Below are positions 9,220 to 17,961 of a stretch of 64,000 nucleotides of DNA, piece by piece. Positions within the stretch are counted from its first letter, which is position 1. The number at the start of each line of letters is the position of its first letter. Under the pieces are notes generated by a model. That model did no database searches, had not been told where the DNA came from, and saw only the letters and a list, made by a program, of their open reading frames with translations. Origin of the DNA: JANNMJ01 sp031425525 (lineage in GTDB: Bacteria > Bacteroidota > Bacteroidia > Cytophagales > Hymenobacteraceae); NCBI GenBank assembly GCA_031425525.1, contig JANPJM010000080.1:1-64000 (forward strand), read 5' to 3'. The translations under genes were made by a program, and so were the position numbers.

Positions 9220-9831
9220 CTATTGTTTTACTTGAAGCACTTTTTCGGGGTCAATGCGCACGAGCGTGTACACGATCTGATCTGTTTGGAGGTCGATAAA
9301 TCCGTGCGGGGTATTCGGGGGAATGACGACGATATCGCCCGGCCCCACCAGGTATTGCCGCCCCCCCGCGATGTGGGTGCCCCGCAGGCTGGGGCCGGTT
9401 ATTTTCAACACGATCGGACTGCTGGCGGGCATCCGCTTCGCCGAGTCAAGCGTCCCGCCCACGACCAGCGTACCGCTGCCGCTGATGATGCTGTACACCT
9501 CCGTAACGACATCGTGCACAAGGGCATCCGGGGGCGTTTTGCCGTTTATTCTGGAGCGGGTGACCACGGAAACGCCCACGTTGTACTTCCCTTGTATCGG
9601 CAGCACGCGCAGTACCGAATCGGCCACGGCTAGCCCCGCGCCCCTTCTGGCGGCTGAATTAATTTCAGCCGCAGGAATGATGGTGGCCTTTCCCGTCGTC
9701 GTGGCTGCGTTGGGCGACACTGCCGGCGCGGCTTTACGCGCGGCCGGCGCCTGGGCAAATGCGGCGATGGAAGTGAAAACGGCCAGGCAGATGACCGCAG
9801 CCGGCATTTGAGGTTTGGGGCGGGGTTGCAT
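9220..9831 (-). CDS. Secreted cupin-domain protein, 203 aa
   Basis: A signal peptide (residues 1-27, ending AAFAQ) is followed by a low-complexity Ala/Pro linker. A cupin barrel then occupies about residues 85-195: VHDVVTEVYSIISGSGTLVV supplies the first motif and YLVGPGDIVVIPPNTPHGF the second, with its His. Cupins bind metals and small ligands, so no exact reaction can be named. ATG 9831 is chosen; ATG 9840 (three residues longer) is equally possible. It follows the second permease gene after about 40 bp and belongs to the same operon. Confidence 0.75.
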   Translation of the reverse strand: MQPRPKPQMPAAVICLAVFTSIAAFAQAPAARKAAPAVSPNAATTTGKATIIPAAEINSAARRGAGLAVADSVLRVLPIQGKYNVGVSVVTRSRINGKTPPDALVHDVVTEVYSIISGSGTLVVGGTLDSAKRMPASSPIVLKITGPSLRGTHIAGGRQYLVGPGDIVVIPPNTPHGFIDLQTDQIVYTLVRIDPEKVLQVKQ

Positions 9832-9878
9832 CACGCACATTTTTGGGCTGACTTTCAGGTTGGTCGTCTCCGTCACTC

Positions 9879-11240
9879 CTACCCGGCCACCAGCAGCGTA
9901 GCTGCTTCCTGCGCCTGCCAGGTGTCTTCGAGCGTTTCGAGGTGCCGGGCGTGGGCGGCCGGGCGGATGGTTTGCAGCACCAGCACGGGCACCAGCGCCA
10001 GCACGGGCACCAGCCAGAACGTAACGTCCCAGCCCCAGTGGCTCCGCACGACCCCCAGCAGGGCCACGCCGGTGGTCCCGCCGGCGTTGGTGATGGCCAT
10101 ATACAGCGTGAACTGCACCGCCGACACCCGCTGCCAGCAGCACTGCATCGCCAGGGCCAGCAGGCCGATCTGGAAAAAGGTGGTCAGCAGACTGAACCCG
10201 CCGATGAAACCCGCCACCACGCTGGCTTCCCCCCAATGCGCCGCCGCGCCGCCCAGCGCGCCCGCCAGCCCCCCGAACGCCAGAATGCAGCCTTGCCCCA
10301 GGCGCGTCAGGCCGCACCACCGGATCAGCGCGCCGCCCGCCAGCATCCCCCCGGCGCCGCCCACCAGCCCGGCCGTGGCCTGCACCTGGGCGTAAGCCAC
10401 GTTGGTCCAGTGCAGTTGCTGGATGGTGAAGATGGGTAGCGCCGTGCGCACGTAACTGAGGCAGAGCATCCCCGTGAACAGCGTGGCCGCCACCAGCAGG
10501 CTGTTGGGCAGCACCAGCACCCGGCGGGCCGCCCGCAGCAGCGGCGCCCAGCCGTGGGCGTGGAGCCGCAGCGATTCGGGGGCGGGCGCGCCCGCCGTCC
10601 AGGGCAGCAGTTTTTCACCGGGCCGCTCGCGCAGCAGCAACGGCACCGGCAGAATCAGCAGCACCAGCCCGGCAATGGTCAGAATTGCAGCAGCAAACCC
10701 GTAGGTGTTGATCAGCCACGAGCCGGCGGCCAGAGCGCCGGCCATTCCGACGGTTTTGGCGCCCCACATCAAGCTGTTGGCCTGGCCCTGCTCCTCCACG
10801 GGGATAATGTCGATGGCGAGGCTGTCGGTGGCCACGTCCTGCAACATACTGAACGCCACCACCGCGAAGCCCCCCGCCGCCAGCCACGTCAGATGATTCA
10901 GCGGGTCGGGTACGAGCGCCAGTCCGGCAAAGCTGAGAGTCAGCCCCATCTGGCCCACCAGCAGCCAGGGCCGGCGGCGGCCCATCGGCAGGTACGTGAA
11001 GCGCTCGATGAGCGGGGCGAAGACGATCTTGAAGCTCGCTGGCAGCAGCACCACGGCCGAGTAAGCGGCGATTTCCGCCGGCGTTTTACCCTGCATTGCC
11101 AGCCACGCCGGGATGGCGAAGATGGCCACACCCTCCGGCAGGCCTTGGGCTAGATAAAGCAGGATGAAGGTGGCGTACCGCAGCCGGGTATGCTCGGACA
11201 GCGCCGGCAGCGAGCGCGAGGGAGTAATTGGGGTGTTCAT
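9879..11240 (-). CDS. AmpG-like MFS permease, type B, copy 1, 453 aa
   Basis: Twelve-helix MFS transporter. The hallmark AmpG-like stretch VAFSMLQDVATDSLAIDIIP runs into EEQGQANSLMWGAK, and the loop 2-3 motif YLPMGRRRPWLL is intact. AmpG proteins import anhydro-muropeptides; relatives import other solutes, so the substrate is inferred only at family level. It is translated 24 bp after the type A permease, and the same A-then-B order is repeated at 31833-29071. The pairing suggests a heteromeric or two-substrate uptake system. The C-terminal tail is Gln/Ala-rich, as in its paralogues. Confidence 0.85.
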   Translation of the reverse strand: MNTPITPSRSLPALSEHTRLRYATFILLYLAQGLPEGVAIFAIPAWLAMQGKTPAEIAAYSAVVLLPASFKIVFAPLIERFTYLPMGRRRPWLLVGQMGLTLSFAGLALVPDPLNHLTWLAAGGFAVVAFSMLQDVATDSLAIDIIPVEEQGQANSLMWGAKTVGMAGALAAGSWLINTYGFAAAILTIAGLVLLILPVPLLLRERPGEKLLPWTAGAPAPESLRLHAHGWAPLLRAARRVLVLPNSLLVAATLFTGMLCLSYVRTALPIFTIQQLHWTNVAYAQVQATAGLVGGAGGMLAGGALIRWCGLTRLGQGCILAFGGLAGALGGAAAHWGEASVVAGFIGGFSLLTTFFQIGLLALAMQCCWQRVSAVQFTLYMAITNAGGTTGVALLGVVRSHWGWDVTFWLVPVLALVPVLVLQTIRPAAHARHLETLEDTWQAQEAATLLVAG

Positions 11241-11264
11241 CCAGATTGGGCTGAAAGAGACAAC

Positions 11265-12638
11265 TTACAGGGCTACTTGCAGGGCGGGCACCTCCTGCTC
11301 CTGTTCCTGCTCCTGGTAGCTGCTTTCCAGGGCCGCCAGGTGGCGGGCGTGCGCCGGCAGACGCACCAGCCCCAGCAGCCCCACGGCCAGCGCCAGCCCC
11401 AGCGGCACCAGCAGATAGGTGCTTTCCCAGGCGAAATAGGTGCGCACCACCCCCAGCAGCGCCGTACCGATGGCCGCCCCCAGGTTGAAGACCGTCATAT
11501 ACACCGTGAACTGCACGGCCGAGATGCGTTGCCAACAGCACTGCATCGCCAGCGCCAGCAGGCCGACCATCGTCAGCGTGTTGAGCAGGCAGAATGCGCC
11601 AATGCACCCCGTGATGAACGCGGCGTTGGGCCAGAGCGCTTGCCCGCCCCCCAGCACAGCCGCCAGCAGCCCCAGCCCCAGCAAACAGCCCTGCACGAGC
11701 CGGATGGTGCCCAGCCGGCCAATCAGCCAACCGCCCGCCAGCATCCCCACTACGCCCCCCAGCAGCCGGACCGGCGAATAGATCTGGGCATACTGCCCGT
11801 TGGTCCATTCCAACTGCTGGATGGTGAACATCGGCAGCGAGTTGTCGAGGTACTCCTCGCAGAGCTGGGCGATGAACACGGCCGGCAACAGCAGCAGGCT
11901 GTTACGGAGCGCAAATACCCGCCGGGCCGCCCGCAGCAGCGGCGCCCAGCCGTGGGCGTGGAGCCGCAGCGATTCGGGGGCGGGGGCGCCGGCGGTCCAA
12001 GGCAGCCGTTTTTCGCCGGGGCGCTCGAGCAGCAGCAGCGGCAGCAGCGAAATCAGCCCGATCACAGCGGCGGGCGCCAGCACCGCCGCCCCGAAACCGT
12101 AGTGGTTGAGCAGCGCGGTGCCCACGGCCAGCGCCGTGGCCACGCCCACCGCCTTCGCTCCCCACATCAGGCCATTGGCCTGGCCTTGCTGCTCCGGGGG
12201 TACGATGTCGATGACGAGACTGTCGGTGGCGACATCTTGCACCACCACGAAGACATTGACCACGAACACCGCCGCCGCCAGCAGGGCCAAGTGGTGGAGC
12301 GGGTCGGGCACGAGCAGCAGCCCCAGAAAACTCAGCACCAGCCCTACCTGCCCGGCCAGCAGCCAAGGCCGGCGCCGCCCCATCGGCAGGTACGCGAACC
12401 GCTCGATCAGCGGCGCCACCACCAGCTTGAGGCTCCACGGCAGCAGGGCCACGGTGGCGTAAGCAGCAATTTGGGCGGGCGTTTGGCCGTTCATTGCCAG
12501 CCACGCCGGAATGGCGAAGCTCAGTATGCCGGCCGGGATGCCCTGCGCGAAATACAGCGCCATACAGGTGATGTAGCGCAGCCGCGCACTTTCGGACAGC
12601 GCGGGCAATTGACTGGTGGAGGTGGTCAGGTGGCTCAT
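11265..12638 (-). CDS. AmpG-like MFS permease, type A, copy 1, 457 aa
   Basis: Twelve-helix MFS protein related to its neighbour but clearly a separate type. It has VVVQDVATDSLVIDIVPPEQ followed by QGQANGLMWGAKAVG, the motif YLPMGRRRPWLLAGQ, and EEYLDNSLPMFTIQQLEW in the second half. The start at ATG 12638 (MSHLTTS) is chosen over an upstream in-frame start that would run into the RidA-like gene. It lies 28 bp after the RidA-like gene and 24 bp before the type B permease. Its closest relative in the window is 30457-31833. Confidence 0.85.
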   Translation of the reverse strand: MSHLTTSTSQLPALSESARLRYITCMALYFAQGIPAGILSFAIPAWLAMNGQTPAQIAAYATVALLPWSLKLVVAPLIERFAYLPMGRRRPWLLAGQVGLVLSFLGLLLVPDPLHHLALLAAAVFVVNVFVVVQDVATDSLVIDIVPPEQQGQANGLMWGAKAVGVATALAVGTALLNHYGFGAAVLAPAAVIGLISLLPLLLLERPGEKRLPWTAGAPAPESLRLHAHGWAPLLRAARRVFALRNSLLLLPAVFIAQLCEEYLDNSLPMFTIQQLEWTNGQYAQIYSPVRLLGGVVGMLAGGWLIGRLGTIRLVQGCLLGLGLLAAVLGGGQALWPNAAFITGCIGAFCLLNTLTMVGLLALAMQCCWQRISAVQFTVYMTVFNLGAAIGTALLGVVRTYFAWESTYLLVPLGLALAVGLLGLVRLPAHARHLAALESSYQEQEQEQEVPALQVAL

Positions 12639-12666
12639 CTGAAAATTGCTTATCAAGTAGCAGACG

Positions 12667-13170
12667 CTACCGGCTTTTTTGGGCTTCCATATCAATCTCG
12701 ATCAATTGGCCGGGCAACGCCAGCCCTTTCACTTCGAGCCAGGTGCCGGTCGGGAAGTGCTTTTTGTAGATGCCGTTGCGGTAGCCCGCTTCCTTGATGA
12801 ACCCGGCCATATCGGTGGTGTACACGTTCTCGGCCACCACGTCGTCGAAGGTGTAGCCGTAGTGTTGCAGCACCTTGTCGAGGTCGGCGTAGCAGTTGAT
12901 CATCTGCTGCTTGAGGTTGCCGGCCGCTACCAGATTACCGGACGAGTCCATACTCACGGCGCCGGAGATTTTCAGGTCGTCGCCGATCCGCACGGCGTGC
13001 GAGTAACCGTAAGCTTTCTCGACGGTGGGCCGCAGCAGGAAGTAGTCGGGTGCTTCAGCCGGCGCCACTGCTGGTTCAGCGGCCGGGGAAGCGGCGGGGT
13101 TGCAGCTGACGGCAAACCCGAGCAGGGCGGCACAAGCGGCCCCAAAAGAGAGGGACGAAAAAAGGCTCAT
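12667..13170 (-). CDS. RidA/YjgF-family lipoprotein, 167 aa
   Basis: A lipobox (GFAVSC near residues 18-23) marks it as a lipoprotein, with an Ala/Pro/Glu-rich linker to about residue 40. A single RidA fold follows: AVRIGDDLKISGAVS, QMINCYADLDKVLQHYGYTF, DDVVAENVYTTDM, and a C-terminal GTWLEVKGLALPGQLIEIDM. RidA proteins hydrolyse reactive enamine/imine intermediates, but members lacking the key Arg do other things; the usual Arg position near the end is not clearly kept here. An exported RidA is unusual. The gene is the first of the operon 13170-7424, with a dyad-type promoter at 13315-13374. Confidence 0.75.
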   Translation of the reverse strand: MSLFSSLSFGAACAALLGFAVSCNPAASPAAEPAVAPAEAPDYFLLRPTVEKAYGYSHAVRIGDDLKISGAVSMDSSGNLVAAGNLKQQMINCYADLDKVLQHYGYTFDDVVAENVYTTDMAGFIKEAGYRNGIYKKHFPTGTWLEVKGLALPGQLIEIDMEAQKSR

Positions 13171-13314
13171 CTGACAAGGATTAGAGGTCGTTTTCCTACT
13201 CGTCTGGCTTTGCGGTTTCGCCCCCGCTATGGATTACCTGCGCGGGACCGGCGGATCCTGCCGGAGGGTCGGTACTGGCCAGCGGGGGGAGCAGTGGCGG
13301 CGCTTGGATGAACA

Positions 13315-13374
13315 CAAAAGTCTGCGCCGGCCGCGCTGGGCACCTACCCGCGCTTGTCCCCATTTTGGGGATAG
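13315..13374 (-). promoter_or_regulatory. Dyad-plus-minus-7 promoter module, copy B
   Basis: Minus strand: CTATCCCCAAAATGGGGACA at 13374-13355, a 33-nt spacer, then ACTTTTG at 13321-13315, followed by the RidA-like start 145 nt further on. The spacer keeps GGGTAGG as in copies A, C and D, though the rest of it has diverged. It faces copy B' across 34 bp. Confidence 0.6.
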
Positions 13375-13408
13375 TGACGCGAAATATTTCGCTCCCCTTT
13401 CCCGTCCG

Positions 13409-13467
13409 CTATCCCCAAAAAGGGGACAGCCGGCAGTTGTGATCCGGCGCCACTTTACCGCCCTTTG
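13409..13467 (+). promoter_or_regulatory. Dyad-plus-minus-7 promoter module, copy B' (plus strand)
   Basis: Plus strand: CTATCCCCAAAAAGGGGACA at 13409-13428, a 32-nt spacer, then CCCTTTG at 13461-13467. It points at the response regulator starting at 13560. It is the only copy on the plus strand, and the gene it points at is also on the plus strand. Confidence 0.5.
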
Positions 13468-13559
13468 TGGTCGCGTTAGCGGATAAGCCGCCGCGCGGCT
13501 CTCCGTTCGTAAACCCAATGCTGGTCAGTCGCACTCCTTCCTCCTTCCCTCTCCCGGTT

Positions 13560-14198
13560 ATGACCGCTATCCGCCTGGCCATCGTCGAAGACGACCCCGA
13601 CATCCGCGCGCTGGTGCACCATTTTATGGCGCGCCAGCCCAACATCGCGTGCGTGCTGGTGGCCGACTCAGTCGAAGACTTCCTGCGCCAGCTCCCCGAC
13701 GCGCTGCCGCCGCAGGTGATTTTGCTCGACATCGGCTTGCCCGGCCTCAACGGCGTGGAGGCGCTGCCGATCATCACGGCGCGGCTGCCCGACGGCGTCG
13801 AGATTCTGATGCACACCGTCTTCGAAGACCCCGACCACATCTACAACGCCCTGTGCCGGGGCGCAAGCGGGTACGTGCTCAAAAACACGCCCCTGCAGCA
13901 GATCAAAGACGCCATCGTGGACGTGATGCACGGCGGCGCGCCAATGTCGCGGGCCGTGGCGCGGCGCGTACTGGCGCACTTCAAGCCTACGCCCACCAGC
14001 CAGCCCACCCTGCTCACCGACCGCGAGCGCACCATCCTCGACGCCCTCGTCCAGGGCCGCTCCGACAAGCAGATGGGCGTCCTCTTCGACCTCACCCCCG
14101 AAACGGTCCGCACCTACGTCAAGCGCATCTACAAGAAATTACAAGTAACCGAAGGCCGCACCGAGCTGATCCGGCGGGCGGGAAGGGGGCAGTGGTAG
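13560..14198 (+). CDS. NarL/FixJ-type response regulator, 212 aa
   Basis: Receiver domain at residues 1-120: IVEDDPDIRAL provides the acidic pair, ILLDIGLPGLNGVEAL the phospho-acceptor Asp and the following Gly-Leu-Pro, and SGYVLKNTP the conserved Lys. A LuxR-type helix-turn-helix follows at about 145-205: LTDRERTILDALVQGRSDKQ, then the recognition helix ETVRTYVKRIYKKL. The start ATG 13560 matches the family N-terminus; the frame is open further upstream but that part is not conserved-looking. The histidine kinase at 14740-17961 is convergent and has the matching HisKA_3 type, so the two are likely partners. A dyad promoter (copy B') lies about 93 nt upstream. The stop codon TAG is also the first three bases of a heptamer tract. 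Confidence 0.92.
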   Translation: MTAIRLAIVEDDPDIRALVHHFMARQPNIACVLVADSVEDFLRQLPDALPPQVILLDIGLPGLNGVEALPIITARLPDGVEILMHTVFEDPDHIYNALCRGASGYVLKNTPLQQIKDAIVDVMHGGAPMSRAVARRVLAHFKPTPTSQPTLLTDRERTILDALVQGRSDKQMGVLFDLTPETVRTYVKRIYKKLQVTEGRTELIRRAGRGQW

Positions 14199-14242
14199 CG
14201 AGTAGCGAGTGGCGAGTAGCGAGTAGCGAGTGGCGAGTGGCG
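14196..14242. repeat. Degenerate 7-bp repeat tract, left flank of the four-helix-bundle pseudogene
   Basis: Seven consecutive units (the last partial) alternate TAGCGAG and TGGCGAG. The first TAG is the stop codon of the response regulator. A tract of the opposite orientation lies at 14689-14743, so the pair forms an imperfect inverted flank. Confidence 0.8.
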
Positions 14243-14270
14243 TAAATTGTGTGGGTTTTTGCCGGTCTTT

Positions 14271-14678
14271 ATGGTGCAGTGTTTTGAGGATTTACGCGCT
14301 TGGCAGCTGGTCCGCTCGCATTGTCAGGCCGTGACGGCACTGTGCCGGAGTGAGCCGATGCGCCGCGATTTTGGGTTGATCGATCAGATCAGCCGGGCGG
14401 CAAGCTCTATTATGGATAACATCGCGGAAGGATTTGACCGGGGCAGCTGAGGTGAGTTCCGGCAGTTCCAGGGCTACGCGAAAGGCTCAACTGGCGAAGT
14501 TCGCTCGCAGCTATACCGGGTGGCTGACCGGGGATATCTGGAAGCCACCTCACTTGAAGAACTGCTACAGCAAAACGACGAGATATCCCGCGTCATCAAA
14601 GGCCTGATTAACGCAGCAAACGAAAGCCCTGTCCCTGGCAGTCGCTATCCCAGAAAGCCGCTCCCCCCAACCCTATAA
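14271..14678 (+). pseudogene. Four-helix-bundle protein (TIGR02436/S23-type), broken by an in-frame stop
   Basis: ATG 14271 opens MVQCFEDLRAWQLVRSHCQA, then DFGLIDQISRAASSIMDNIA, then EGFDRGS, which is the family's helix 1-2 signature. A TGA at 14448-14450 interrupts it, and the same frame continues GEFRQFQGYAKGSTGEVRSQ and on to a TAA at 14676-14678. The total of 135 codons is close to the family's usual length of about 120. Family members are found as intervening-sequence proteins in 23S rRNA genes, as Avd proteins of diversity-generating retroelements and as stand-alone genes; no reverse transcriptase or rRNA is nearby. It sits between inverted heptamer tracts, filling the gap between two convergent genes. 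Confidence 0.8.
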
Positions 14679-14688
14679 GCGGCCTTGT

Positions 14689-14743
14689 TACTCGCCACTC
14701 GCTACTCGCTACTCGCCACTCGAAACTTGCTACTCGCTACTAC
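14689..14743. repeat. Degenerate 7-bp repeat tract, right flank of the four-helix-bundle pseudogene
   Basis: About eight units of the type ACTCGCC/ACTCGCT with one ACTCGAA and one ACTTGCT. This is the reverse-complement sense of the tract at 14196. Its last bases supply the TAG stop codon (14742-14740) of the minus-strand histidine kinase. Confidence 0.8.
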
Positions 14744-17700
14744 CCCTTCACCCGCAGCCGCACCTGATACCCCGGCTTCCCATCCGTCCGAGGCCCGGTT
14801 TGCAGGGTGCCGTTGATGGCTTTCGCGCGGGCCGTCATACTGCGCAACCCCAGGCCGGTGCGGCTGGGGACGATGGCGGCGTGACCGTCGTCGGTGATTT
14901 CTAGGATGAAGAAGCTACCGTCGCGCACCAGCCGCACCTGGAGGGTGGTGGCCCCTTTCCCGTGGCGCACGGCGTTCGTCACGGCTTCCTTGAAAATCAG
15001 GTAGAGCTGCTTGCGCACCAGCGGCCGAAGCGCCTGAAAATGGGCCGGCGGGTCGGCCTCGAACGTGTGCGCCAAGCCTGCCATCGGCGCGGTTTGGTCG
15101 AGGTGGTCGGCGATGCGGTCGAGCAGCGACTGCACCGAGTCGGCGCGCGAGTCGATGCTCCACACCACATCGCGCAGGGCCTGCACGGCGGCGCGGCTGT
15201 TGAACAGCAGCCGCCCGGCGAGGTGGTGCAGGGCCGGGTCGGGAGCCACGACGGGCACGCCGGTTACGGGTTCGGGGAGGTCGTCGTCGGTCTGTTGCAG
15301 CACCTCAGCCATCAGACTGATTTTGGTCAGCAGGCCGCCCACTTCGTCGTGCAGGTTGGCGGCTAGTTCGTCGCGCAGGCGGGCTTCGCGCCGCGCGCGG
15401 CGGCCTTGCAGCCAGAACACGCCGTAGCCCGCCGCTACCAGTGCCAGTGCCGCCAGCGCCCACGCGGCCGGGTGCATCCACCACACGCGCGCCACCCGCA
15501 GCGGCACCCGCACGGTGTTGAAAGCCAGCTGGCCGGTGCTAGTTTCAGCCCGAATCTCGACGGCGTAATCGCCCGCCGCCAGTCCCTGCAATACGAGCCG
15601 CCGGGTAGTAGGCTGCCAAGCAGGCAGTGGGGTAGCCGCGTCGGCAGCACTTGCCGGGCGCAAACGGTAAGCGTAGTGCGTGAGGTCGGGCGTGAGAAGG
15701 TCGGTGAGGGCGAGACGTAATTCCACGAAATCGGTGGCGCGAGCGCCCAGCCGCAACGCCGGCACGGCCTGGCCCCCGCGCAGCGCCGTCGGCGGGACTA
15801 TTTCGCCACCGGAGCGCGTCGGCGACGCTTCGCCGAAGGCCGTCACCAGCAGCCGAATGGGGCGCTGGCGGTCGGCTTCGGCTTGGCCCATCGTGGTAGG
15901 CGCCACCTCGAACGCGCCGCCCACGCCGCCAAAAAACAGCGCGCCGGTGCGCGGGTCAGCGTAAGCCGAGCTGCGGTTCAGCTCCGGCTCGGTGAGGCCC
16001 GCCGACGGCCCGAAGACGGCCAGCCGCTGCTGCGCGGGGTCGTAGCGGATCAGACCGGCGTAGGTACCGGCCCACACCGGGCCATCGGGCCGCACCAGCA
16101 CGGTGGCCACCGTGGACGACGGCAGCCCGTCGGCGATGCCCAGTTGCTGCACCAACCCGCGCCGCGCGTCCACGAGCAGCAAGCCTTCGGCGCGGGTCCC
16201 CACCCAGGCGCGGCCCGGCCCGGCGGCGGCCACGCACAGCATATCGTCGGTGGTGGGCAGCGGGCGGGGGCTGTCGGGGGCGCCCACTCGCCGCAGCGCG
16301 CCGGTGGCGGGGTGCAGGCGGTAGAGGCCCTGCGCGGTGGCCAGCCAGAGGTGGCCGGTGGCGGAGTCGGCGGCCAGGTCTAGAATCCGCAGCCGCCGTA
16401 GGGTGGCCGCCGCTGCCCCGCCCCCACCCGCCGCCGCCGGCGGCCGGTAGCGCCGCACCCGCAACCGGCGCAAGTCCAACTCGAACAAGCCGCTGTCGGT
16501 GCCGCCCCACACGCGCCCGCGCGGGTGTTCGAGCAGCGTCAGAAACCGCGCGGGCTGATGGCGCTCGGCGGAGTCCAGGCGTAATAGGCGGCACTCGCGG
16601 GTGGACGCGTCGAGTACCGAAAAGCCGATGTCATCTTCGGCCACTACGGTAGTGGCGGGGTGGGTGCGCGTCGTCAGGACGTCGTAGATGGTCGGAAACC
16701 GCGCGGCGCGCGGCGGCTCACCGGGGGTGATGGTGAGGGTCGGGCGCCACGCGTGGGCCGGCACCAGCGGGCGAACGGGCGCGCGCGGCGAGTCGGCCGC
16801 TTGCACGAAAGGGCCTTCGTAAGTGCCCAGCAGCAGCCGGCCGTCGGCCAGCCGCGCAATGCCGCGCATACTCGCCAGGCGTCGGCCGCCGGGCTGCGTC
16901 AGGGCGTACACGGCGCGAGGGGCGGCCGTGCGGCGCTTGTACACCCCGCGCCAGGCCCGCGAATAGCACCACTGTACGCCGAGGGGATCGCGGTACACCA
17001 CGAAGTTGTGGTGGTACGGGTTAGGCACTTCGCCGAGGCGGAGGCTGTCGGTCGTGAGGTGGCCCGTGCGCGGGCCGCGCACGGTCAGGCATAGGTAACG
17101 GTGGCGCGAAACCCACTCGTAGGCCGTATCCGGACCGACGGCGGCGGCCAGAAAATTATCGGCGCGGTCGGCAATCAGCCAATGGTTGATTTCGCGGAGC
17201 CGATTGTCCGCCGTCAGCTCGTAGCGCGCGTTGGCGCTGAAAAACTGTTGCGGAGCGGTACCGGGCACTGCCAGCACCAGGAAATTCGTTGGCACATACT
17301 GGCGAACGGAGCCGATGGGGCCAATCCGGGCGATGCCCGGCAACGCCAGGCGCTCCTGCCGGCGGGCGGGGTCGAAATAGCGATTTTCGATGAACGAAAT
17401 CCAGACGCCGGCGGCCGTGCCATCGGGCTGAAACCGGAAACTGATGCCCGGTAGGCGCCGCCGGCTAATCAGGCGCGCGCGGTGGCTTGCATCCAGCACC
17501 ACGGTGTAGCCGTCGCCGCAGCTCACCCATAAATGCCCTGAGCGCGGGTGCCGAAACAGCTGAATCACCGTAGGCGGCGCGGCGCCTACATCCGCCGGCA
17601 ATGCCATCCGCCGAAACACGCCCGTGCGCAACGTCAGGCAAAACAGGCCGGCATCGGCTCCCAGCCAGAGGTGGCCGGCGGGGTCGAGGCTCATAGTAGA

Positions 17701-17961
17701 AACGATGCCGCGCGGTGGTGCTGCACTGCCAAGGCGCACTAGCCGCGCCAGCGGCACCAGTTCGTAGCCGTCGTACCGAAAAACGCCCTCATCGGTGGCA
17801 ATCCACTGAAAGCCGGTGGCGTCGGTGAGGAGGTGCTTGATAAGGAGTTTACTCAGCACGGGGTCGCGCTGCCACGACTCGGCCCGCGCCGACATTACTG
17901 CCAGCACGGCAAGCACCCCGGCGAAGGCCAGCGATAAGGTAAGCCAATAGAAGCGCGCCAC
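14740..17961 (-). CDS. Reg_prop/Y_Y_Y two-component sensor histidine kinase, 1073 aa
   Basis: The N-terminal hydrophobic segment (residues 5-27) is a signal or anchor. Residues 40-720 hold beta-propeller repeats of the Reg_prop kind (for example GFQWIATDEGVFRYDGYELV, HLWLATAQGLYRL, PVWAGTYAGLIRYD). A Y_Y_Y-like beta-sandwich is at about 740-815, then a membrane helix near 830-850. The HisKA_3 phospho-acceptor helix contains ELAANLHDEVGGLLTKISLM, and the HATPase has FKEAVTNAVRHGKG as N box and TGLGLRSMTARA as G box. It would sense a periplasmic ligand, often glycan-derived in this family, and phosphorylate the NarL-type regulator encoded convergently at 13560. It lacks the fused receiver/AraC part of true hybrid members. 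The stop codon lies inside a heptamer tract. Confidence 0.92.
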   Translation of the reverse strand: MARFYWLTLSLAFAGVLAVLAVMSARAESWQRDPVLSKLLIKHLLTDATGFQWIATDEGVFRYDGYELVPLARLVRLGSAAPPRGIVSTMSLDPAGHLWLGADAGLFCLTLRTGVFRRMALPADVGAAPPTVIQLFRHPRSGHLWVSCGDGYTVVLDASHRARLISRRRLPGISFRFQPDGTAAGVWISFIENRYFDPARRQERLALPGIARIGPIGSVRQYVPTNFLVLAVPGTAPQQFFSANARYELTADNRLREINHWLIADRADNFLAAAVGPDTAYEWVSRHRYLCLTVRGPRTGHLTTDSLRLGEVPNPYHHNFVVYRDPLGVQWCYSRAWRGVYKRRTAAPRAVYALTQPGGRRLASMRGIARLADGRLLLGTYEGPFVQAADSPRAPVRPLVPAHAWRPTLTITPGEPPRAARFPTIYDVLTTRTHPATTVVAEDDIGFSVLDASTRECRLLRLDSAERHQPARFLTLLEHPRGRVWGGTDSGLFELDLRRLRVRRYRPPAAAGGGGAAAATLRRLRILDLAADSATGHLWLATAQGLYRLHPATGALRRVGAPDSPRPLPTTDDMLCVAAAGPGRAWVGTRAEGLLLVDARRGLVQQLGIADGLPSSTVATVLVRPDGPVWAGTYAGLIRYDPAQQRLAVFGPSAGLTEPELNRSSAYADPRTGALFFGGVGGAFEVAPTTMGQAEADRQRPIRLLVTAFGEASPTRSGGEIVPPTALRGGQAVPALRLGARATDFVELRLALTDLLTPDLTHYAYRLRPASAADAATPLPAWQPTTRRLVLQGLAAGDYAVEIRAETSTGQLAFNTVRVPLRVARVWWMHPAAWALAALALVAAGYGVFWLQGRRARREARLRDELAANLHDEVGGLLTKISLMAEVLQQTDDDLPEPVTGVPVVAPDPALHHLAGRLLFNSRAAVQALRDVVWSIDSRADSVQSLLDRIADHLDQTAPMAGLAHTFEADPPAHFQALRPLVRKQLYLIFKEAVTNAVRHGKGATTLQVRLVRDGSFFILEITDDGHAAIVPSRTGLGLRSMTARAKAINGTLQTGPRTDGKPGYQVRLRVKG

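Noticed and set aside
9832..10320. N-terminal extension of the cupin frame into the permease gene
   Set aside because: The extra 160 residues are Gly/Ala/Arg-rich shadow of the permease; the signal peptide sets the real start.
10325..12797. Long plus-strand frames opposite the permease genes
   Set aside because: Gln/Arg-rich shadows of helical minus-strand permeases; the same shadows recur opposite the second permease pair.
14271..14678. Diversity-generating retroelement accessory gene (Avd)
   Set aside because: No reverse transcriptase, template repeat or variable repeat is nearby; the gene is also broken by a TGA.
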